Source of the DNA: Gautieria morchelliformis
Taxonomy: Eukaryota; Basidiomycota; Agaricomycetes; Gomphales; Gomphaceae
NCBI GenBank assembly: GCA_015179125.1
Contig: WHVA01000433.1
Coordinates: 33,789-97,788, forward strand
Length of the DNA stretch: 64,000 nucleotides
Direction: 5' to 3'
The first letter of the stretch is position 1. Each line of letters begins with the position of its first letter. Of this stretch, positions 57,941-64,000 are shown one piece after another. Under the pieces are notes generated by a model that was given only the letters and a program-made list of their open reading frames with translations, ran no database searches and was not told where the DNA came from. A program made the position numbers and the translations under genes.

Positions 57941-59679
57941 TTGTGATAGAGGACAAGCCCATCCTGTTCAGACCACTCTTCTCCTCGTAAATTTCCAGAG
58001 GAGCCCAGTTCTTTGAGAGCCTTGACAACCTTTTCATCCCGGTCTACACAGTTCCTTACTCGATTGAGGAAAGCATCACCTTCACCTGGGACTAACTGCG
58101 CACCAGCCTCTGGAGGATTCACCTTGATGTGGAACAAGTCAGGGGTAAGTAAGACTTGATTTTGGTTGTCTTCCTCCCCCCGCTTATGATCCACACGTCG
58201 TGAGAGTGCATCAGGCTTGGCTGAATGACGACCAGGACGATGGATCAGCTCAAAATCAAAGTGAGAGAGGTAGAGTGACCAGCGTGCTTGACGACGGTTC
58301 AGGTTTTGTGCAGTGCGGAAGTAGGTGAGATTCTGATGGTCATTGAGAATCTCAATCTTGTGCTTCGTTCCCTCTAAGATGTGGCGCCATTCCTCTAATC
58401 CCCGAATCACAGAAAGAAGCTCCTTGTCATGGATGGCATAGTTGCGTTCAGCATCATTGAGGCTTTTGGAGACAAACCCCACAGGCCGCCATTTGCCATC
58501 ATCACATATCTGGGACAGTACTGCTCCTGTGGCATAGGCTGAGGCATCTGTTTCAAGACGGAAATGTTTGTCTTGATCAGGGAGGACAAGGATCGGTGTT
58601 GAGGTGATGAGGAGTTTGAGCTTGTCGAAGGACATTTGCTCTGGGCCATTTGGATCCCAAGACCATTGGGCATCCTGTTTTGTCAACTGGTTGAGGGGCT
58701 TTGCAATGTGTGAGAAGTCTTCCACAAATCTACGGTAGAAGTTGATGAAACCAAGGAATGATTTGACTTCAGTGACGTTACGTGGTATTGGCCAGTCCCG
58801 CACCCCTGCAACCTTGACTGGGTCCATGGCAACCTGTCCTTGAGAGAGGATGAGGCCGAGATACTCCACCTCTAGTTGCTCAAATAGGCATTTTTCAGGT
58901 TTGAGGTACAGGTTGTTGGCCCGGAGGATTTCAAGGACACGTCGTACAATCCTACGATGTTCTTCAAGCGACTCTGTGAAGATGAGAATGTCGTCCATGA
59001 ACACCACCACAACCCCTTCATCGATGAGACTCTTGAAGATGTCATTCATCATCGTCTGGAAGGTTGCTGGGCTGTTCGTGAGTCCAAAGAACATGACTAG
59101 AGGTTCATACAGGCCCCTATTTGTCCGAAAGGCTGCCTTCCACTCATCTCCCTCTTTTATGCGTACATTATTATATCCCCAGCGAATGTCAAGCTTTGTG
59201 AAGTATTTAGCCCTTCCAGCAGCAATCTTATTCATGATGTCTGGAACAAGGGGCAAAGGATAGGCATTCTTGATTGTTATATCATTGAGCTTCCGGTAGT
59301 CTTGCACAAATCTAAGACTGCCGTCCTTTTTCTTCACAAAGAAGACTGGAGATGCCATAGGTGACTTGGAAGGACGGATACGATGGCTCTTCAGGTTCTC
59401 CTCAAGGAAGTTATCCAGTTCCCTTTGCTCAACCGGTGACATTGGGTAAACCTTTGTGCTGAAGGGTTGTGCACCTGGAGTGAGCTCAATTGCATGGTCC
59501 CAGGGCTTTCGAGGAGGCAGTTGGTCAAATGACTCCTTAGAAAACACATCCTTGAACTCCTGGTATGGTTTGGGGACAAGGTCCTCGAAGGATCTGACTG
59601 GTGCAGACTTGCTGGCCCGTTCAGCAAGCTGTTGGGAGACAGTCCAGCCTGCGCCAATCATTTCAGGACTCTCATTCAC
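57898..59679 (-). pseudogene. pol: reverse transcriptase and RNase H part
   Basis: A 593-codon frame. RT shows KKKDGSLRFVQDYRKLN, YFTKLDIRWGYNN, and the catalytic FMDD in VVVVFMDDILIF. RNase H shows LETDASAYATGAVLS and HDKELLSVI. The frame does not join directly to the protease frame or the integrase frame; each join needs one base, which in a normal single pol ORF is a sign of decay. Confidence 0.92.
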
Positions 59680-59750
59680 AAAGATGACAAAGGTCCTGTC
59701 TCCTTCCTCAAGTAGGGAGCGGGTGTGCTGTATGGGAACCTCCTCTTGAT

Positions 59751-60410
59751 CTACACTCTCTTCTGGAACAGTTTCAACTGTGGGCCCTCTGACAACAGGT
59801 CTGCCCCCACATGACTTGGACAGCGTGTCATCTTCACATCTCCTGTACGCCAGTCAACTTCTGGGTTGTGTTCAACAAGCCATGTGTGACCAAGAATGAT
59901 GGCAAGTCGTCCAAGGCTCGTGACGGAGAATGTGGCACGTTCCGTATGATCCCCAAAGGTGCAAATGAGGTCAACTTCTTCCTTGATTGAGCCAGCCTCA
60001 TTTGGGGTACCATCAATATTGTAGACGGGGATGGCACGGGGTAGGGGACGGGTCCGAAGTCTGTGTTCCCTTACAAACTCCACATCGATGAACATCCCTG
60101 TAGCACCACTGTCAAGGAGGGAGTCAATTGCAAGTGGATGCCCTGTGTCAACGGAGTGGACCTTGAGAGGTACTTTGGTGCATCGGCGGAGGTCAGCAGT
60201 ACGGACATATAGAGGGACTGGAAGGTTTGCATTAGCAACTGGAGCGATGGGTTGGGTTTTTGGCATGGCTGGTTTGGTTTCAGTTCGATCAGGGATAGGA
60301 GAAGGATGCATCATATCGCCTGTGATCCCTATTGTACATGTTTCGAGAACTGAAAACCGATTCGTCGAGCGGGGCATGTCTTTCACCGCTGACTGGCCTA
60401 AAAACCCTTT
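59751..60410 (-). pseudogene. pol: aspartic protease part
   Basis: The retropepsin motif LLDSGATGMF lies at the start of a domain that ends with the ILGHTWL flap-side helix. The frame is -1 relative to the end of gag and opens just at the gag stop codon. It stops at 59751, before the RT frame. Confidence 0.9.
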
Positions 60411-61503
60411 CCTTCATCTTGGACAGGGGCTTCCACCTTCTGTTTGCGTTCCTCCATCGCCGCTGCCACAGATTTAGAGACAATTGCTGCAATGTCCGCC
60501 TCCGTGAGGTTTGCGCGGATTCGTGGCTTGCGAGGTTCAGGACAGTCTGGTGAAATGTGACCAGGTCTCTTACAGTTGTAGCAGGTCCGTGTTTCGGTGC
60601 GGCGGCGGGATGAGTCAATGTCCATAGGTGTCGCATTACTGGGTGGTGCTGTGACAACAGGAGCCATAGCAGGAGTGTGGAGTGGACGGGCAGGAGGAGG
60701 GCGATTAGGGACATGAGGTGTCTGTGCCTTCCTGACCTCTAACAGACGGCGATGATTGCGGTCAATCTGACAGGCTGCTTCCTTCCAGGCTTTGAGGTTG
60801 GATGGAAGAAAGGGCTGGGCGTGGATCTTATCAAGGATACCTGCTGGAAGGCCACGAGCATAGGCATCCTCGAGTGCCTCATCATTAAAGCCTGTCCTGC
60901 CTGCCAGGATCTCAAATTGAGCCGTGTATTCATCTGCCGACATTCCTGACACCATCCTAAGGTCATGCAGTTTAGTGCAAGCCGTTCTGGCACGATCTGG
61001 GTCACCAAAGGCCTCCTCCACACGTTTAATGAACCCCTCCAGAGTGGATATAGAGGAGGTGCCATCAATGACAGCCTGTGTCTCGTTGTGTGCCCATATC
61101 TCCGCAGAGCCTCCTGTCATGAAGGAAAGAGCATATAGGATCTTTGTGCGCTCATCTGGGAAGGATGCCGCTGGACAGCGATGGACAATCTGATAGACCT
61201 GATAAACCCTTCAGTCTCTGCACGGTCTCCATTGAACTTCTCCGGTTCCGCTGCTTTGATAGAGCGAGTAGATGGAGGGACACTGTGAGGTACTGAGGGC
61301 GCAAGGGCTTGAGCAGCAGCAACAGCAGCGTTGGCGGCAGCATTGGCTAAGTGGTCGTGAACGTTAACAATCTGACTGTGCAGTTCCTGATTCTGCAGTT
61401 GAAGTTGCTGCAGCTGCTGTGCTTGGCTGGAAAGGAGGCCTCGAAGAAATGGCCCATGGTCACCCAGGGAGTCCCAGTATGCGTCTGGGAGTTGGTCTGC
61501 CAT
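60398..61503 (-). pseudogene. gag, with one frameshift
   Basis: The ATG at 61503 starts MADQLPDAYWDSLGDHGPF; a coiled Gln-rich stretch follows. A one-base shift near 61160 moves reading to a second frame with the capsid-like retrotrans_gag region (FGDPDRARTACTKLHDLRM, EYTAQFEILAGRTGF) and a CCHC knuckle CYNCKRPGHISPDC. It stops at 60398, in the context GGGTTTT-TAG. Confidence 0.88.
60401..60407 (-). promoter_or_regulatory. Candidate -1 ribosomal frameshift site
   Basis: On the sense (minus) strand the heptamer G-GGT-TTT lies directly before the gag stop TAG. It has the X-XXY-YYZ form, and a -1 slip gives exactly the frame of the protease, which is open from that point. Confidence 0.6.
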
Positions 61504-61563
61504 AGGCTGAGATGAAGGCTGGTTAAGAAAAGTGTGTGGGGTCGTCCTATGAGCTTGATCTTC

Positions 61564-61969
61564 TGTGAGGGCAACACTAATGACGAAGCCACAACCAAAG
61601 ATACTCAAGGAGATAAGAGCCGATACTAGGACAATGACCAACTGTGTAGTGGGTATCCTCAGTTTATAACTCTACCAACGATAGATACATGGGGACTTGC
61701 CTGTGTAGTGGTATCCTCAGAGATCAAGCTGAGGAAACGCCACCACACGGGCTACAGTCTTATAGCGCTGGCAAGGCTTACATAATAGGGGAGACGGAAA
61801 CTTGTAGAAGGTTACTGGGAAGGTGACGGAGTGTGACAGAAGGTGATGGAATGTGACAGAAGTGACGGAAGTGACGGAAACTCATGGAAGGAAATAGAAA
61901 CTTGTGGAAGAAATGCGTGAACCCTGAAGGAAATAGAAACTTGTGGAAGGAAATGCGTGAACCCTGACA
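61564..61969 (-). repeat. 5' LTR
   Basis: Matches the left LTR but is about 38 bp longer, because the segment GAAGGAAATAGAAACTTGTGG...GTGAACCCT is present twice at its outer end (about 61889-61966). The LTR abuts the last codons of a damaged coiled-coil/Cys-cluster gene. Confidence 0.93.
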
Positions 61970-62835
61970 CCTGACCCTGAAGGACCCGTTTTAATTTCAA
62001 CCGACAGTTTGGCACCCGTCGGCTTCATTGGTGTTGACCTCGGCATCTTTGCCGCCGGTACCTCGGTCCCGGCCCCGACCCTACGCTTCCGTTTGCCCTT
62101 GGTAAAGCTGCAGTGGACCTTGCGCGCATTACAATCTCGGCACGCCATGTTGGTCCCCTGTATGCAAGGGACTCTTCGCCGGTCGCAGTTGTCGCAAGGG
62201 AACTCCTAAATCACAAGTCAGCAGCCGAACCGAGCCATGACGGAAGACTCATTCTTCCTCTTCCGACTCTCCTCCGTCACTTTCCGTTTCTTCGCCCCCG
62301 TTGCCTTTGGCTTTGGATTCGCTTGATTCCGCTCCCGAGCTTGCATTGACATCAAGATGCGTGCCTTCGGCAGCTGAATCCACCACCACTAACTCGGGTG
62401 ATGGTATCCGAATCTCTTGGCTGACTGAGGCTTGTCGCTCCCGGAACTCCTTAATCATATCGTCAAGACGTTGCCTTAGACGAGCATGGGTAGCTACCTC
62501 GGCTTTCCTAGCCTCCTCCTCTCGGGCCTTCTTCTCGGCCTCCCGAGCCTCTTCTTCGGCTTCCGGGTCCTCCTCGCTTCTTCCTCGGCTTCTTGCGCCT
62601 TACGCTCCTCCTCGGCTTTCGCCTTGCGTAGCTGCTCCCTTTCCTCCTCGGCTTCTTTCGCTTTCCGGGCATCGTCCTCCCTCCTCTTTTTTTCCGCCGC
62701 ATCCTTGCGCTCCTGGGCGAGGCGACGCTTCTCCTTCAGTTCCTCCCTCTTCCTCTCTGCCTCTCGTTCCTCGCGCTCAAGCTCTGCGTCGAGTTCCTCG
62801 ATTGTAGGCTCTTGGGCGTCTTGGATGTCTGACAT
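61970..62835 (-). pseudogene. Coiled-coil and Cys-cluster protein, cut by the LTR
   Basis: From the ATG at 62835 (MSDIQDAQEPTIEELDAELE) a long Glu/Lys/Arg coiled coil runs to about 62590, where a one-base shift is needed to continue (EEEAREAEKKAREEE, then RLRQRLDDMIKEFRERQAS). After a probable intron (about 62208-62273) comes a cysteine cluster: CDNCDRRRVPC and CRDCNARKVHC, resembling Zn(II)2-Cys6 half-clusters. This combination is a common basidiomycete family of unknown function. The frame then runs into the LTR. Confidence 0.7.
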
Positions 62836-62961
62836 GGGGATTTTTGATGGTGATGGAGGAAGCAGAAAAGAGACGCGAAACAAAGCTTATGTAATACCCC
62901 CGTCCCGGCAATCTCCGGATCTCACTTATGGCCTCATGGGTTCGGCCATAAGGGTAGGTAC

Positions 62962-63432
62962 TGTTAAGACCCGTTCCCGAGTCTGACCTGAGGCCTCGGC
63001 CTTGGTTCTCGCTCGGGAACCTTCGGGCTTAACTTGGGTTCCCTATCGGTTCATCATTCACCCTGATCCCCTTTCCTAGATAGTCCTGCTCCATTTCTGA
63101 TGATCGTCCGTCAACCCTGCTTCCTGCTCGATACGGGCATTGATGCCCTCTTTCCGTTCCTTGCAAAGTAGTATATAAACCCCCCATCATGTACGTAATT
63201 CCTCAGTTCTGATATCGACTTAGATTCCTCGTATCTTCCACTCCTCTGTCTGATCCTCGTTTCTGAACTCGGCTTCCAGCCGAACCCGTCCCCGAATCCG
63301 TTTCCTGAAATTAGGGCGGAACACTGTAGTGGGTGCAACCTACGAAGTTGAAGCCAAGCCCTCTGTCCCGCACTTTGGTTATCCTCGGCTTGCCCTCGGG
63401 TTGAGTCTTAAGTACGACTTACGTTCTTAACA
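62962..63432 (+). mobile_element. Probable solo LTR of another retroelement
   Basis: The block starts TGTTAAGA and ends TCTTAACA, an 8 bp inverted terminal repeat of LTR type with TG...CA ends. It has a TATATAAA box at 63172-63179 in the right position, no coding capacity and about 470 bp length. No target-site duplication and no internal retroelement region are seen on either side. It could also be one LTR of an element continuing beyond the window. Confidence 0.6.
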
Positions 63433-64000
63433 ACAGGATAAGAGGCTGCCCGAACGGAGCTCGCCCTATCTACAGTCGTAGGGTTGGTTGTAACTGTCAT
63501 ATATGTATATATAACTTAGCTCATCTATATTTCATAAAATATATCACAATTGAGGCAGTTGCCAGCACCTGTAAGCATGCTTAATCCTAGCCCCAAAGTT
63601 CTTTCTCACAGTCTGCAGCTCCCACAGGAAACGGTGTATACCCATTGTCTAAACATCAATGTTAATATCTTTGTACTATACATGCATATTATTTTAAATA
63701 TACCTTCTAATCAGATCTCTCAACCATATATAATAATATAGTACAGGTATGTGCATACTTGCTTCTATATTCTGTGATTGTACATCTAACATGTTTCATA
63801 ATACTTCTAACATGTACTCATATGGTCCATACTTGCTTCTATATTCTGTGTTGTACATCTAACATGTTTCATGTATACTTTTACAGCGCTTTGCAGTACA
63901 TAAGGCAGTGTGCTGATTTTGCGCGTGTTTTAGCTGCAAGACTTAAAACAACATAACTCAGGTAATACTGCTCTGATTGGTCCAAAATTTTGTATATAGC
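63433..64000. other. AT-rich tail with tandem repeat
   Basis: No gene recognised. A 45-46 bp unit beginning CATACTTGCTTCTATATTCT occurs at 63754-63799 and 63828-63872 (period 74 bp), with ACATCTAACATGTTTCAT in both. The base composition differs sharply from the gene-rich left side. Confidence 0.6.

Larger units (their letters stand above)
55407..61969 (-). mobile_element. Ty3/Gypsy chromovirus-type LTR retrotransposon, degenerate
   Basis: Direct LTRs at 55407-55774 and 61564-61969 (TG...CA ends) enclose gag and pol on the minus strand in the order gag, protease, reverse transcriptase/RNase H, integrase, chromodomain. That order defines Ty3/Gypsy, and the C-terminal chromodomain defines the chromovirus branch. 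The element is broken: a frameshift in gag near 61160, frameshifts between protease and RT and between RT and integrase, and a TAG in the chromodomain. The LTRs differ by about six substitutions plus several small indels by eye. No target-site duplication is evident. Confidence 0.95.

Noticed and set aside
1-64000. CRISPR array, restriction-modification or other prokaryotic defence system
   Set aside because: The DNA is eukaryotic with spliceosomal introns throughout; no regularly spaced repeats occur.

Overview
The window reads as nuclear DNA of a filamentous basidiomycete, most likely an Agaricomycete of polypore type. Genes are densely spaced and carry many introns of about 45-60 bp. Several families are typical of that group: expanded S53 sedolisins, a delta-9 desaturase fused to cytochrome b5, a CYP63/CYP52-like P450, basidiomycete Myb/SANT-like and coiled-coil/Cys-cluster proteins, and a chromodomain Ty3/Gypsy element. 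All gene models come from reading splice signals by hand. For most of them the exon lengths add up to whole codons, which independently supports the model.

Layout. 1-2.4 kb: no gene recognised. 2.5-5.3 kb: PacC/Rim101 pH-response regulator. 5.8-11.6 kb: a segment bounded by 75-84 bp direct repeats, holding a decayed DExH helicase, a Myb/SANT-like fragment and a small basidiomycete protein. 11.8-14.0 kb: sedolisin 1 (minus). 15.3-30.2 kb: core housekeeping block with a C2H2 zinc-finger protein, UTP11, an LSB5-like VHS/GAT protein, mitochondrial-type seryl-tRNA synthetase, RFC4, a myosin regulatory light chain and TAF1. 30.8-33.1 kb: sedolisin 2 (plus), followed by a decayed PacC fragment (33.4-33.7 kb, minus). 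34.4-36.1 kb: OLE1-type desaturase. 36.4-39.1 kb: an uncertain small gene and a decayed third sedolisin. 39.4-42.6 kb: a WRKY/GCM1-like DNA-binding protein and a GPI-type PLC-like phosphodiesterase. 44.6-48.4 kb: RanGAP and CFD1. 50.9-53.2 kb: P450. 54.1-54.7 kb: unknown gene. 55.4-62.0 kb: degenerate LTR retrotransposon on the minus strand. 62.0-64.0 kb: a damaged coiled-coil/Cys-cluster gene, a probable solo LTR and AT-rich repeats.

The most interesting structure is the repeated pairing of PacC with sedolisins. Sedolisin 2 and the PacC fragment converge at 30.8-33.7 kb. If the direct-repeat-bounded 5.7 kb segment is removed, PacC and sedolisin 1 form the same convergent pair at 2.5-14 kb. 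The two sedolisins are inverted copies flanking the whole 16.8 kb housekeeping block, so they could in principle mediate its inversion. A regulator of pH response next to secreted acid proteases is a plausible functional unit, but that is inference. Several otherwise conserved essential genes carry a single lesion (UTP11 in-frame stop, TAF1 one-base frameshift), which could be assembly errors or real alleles.
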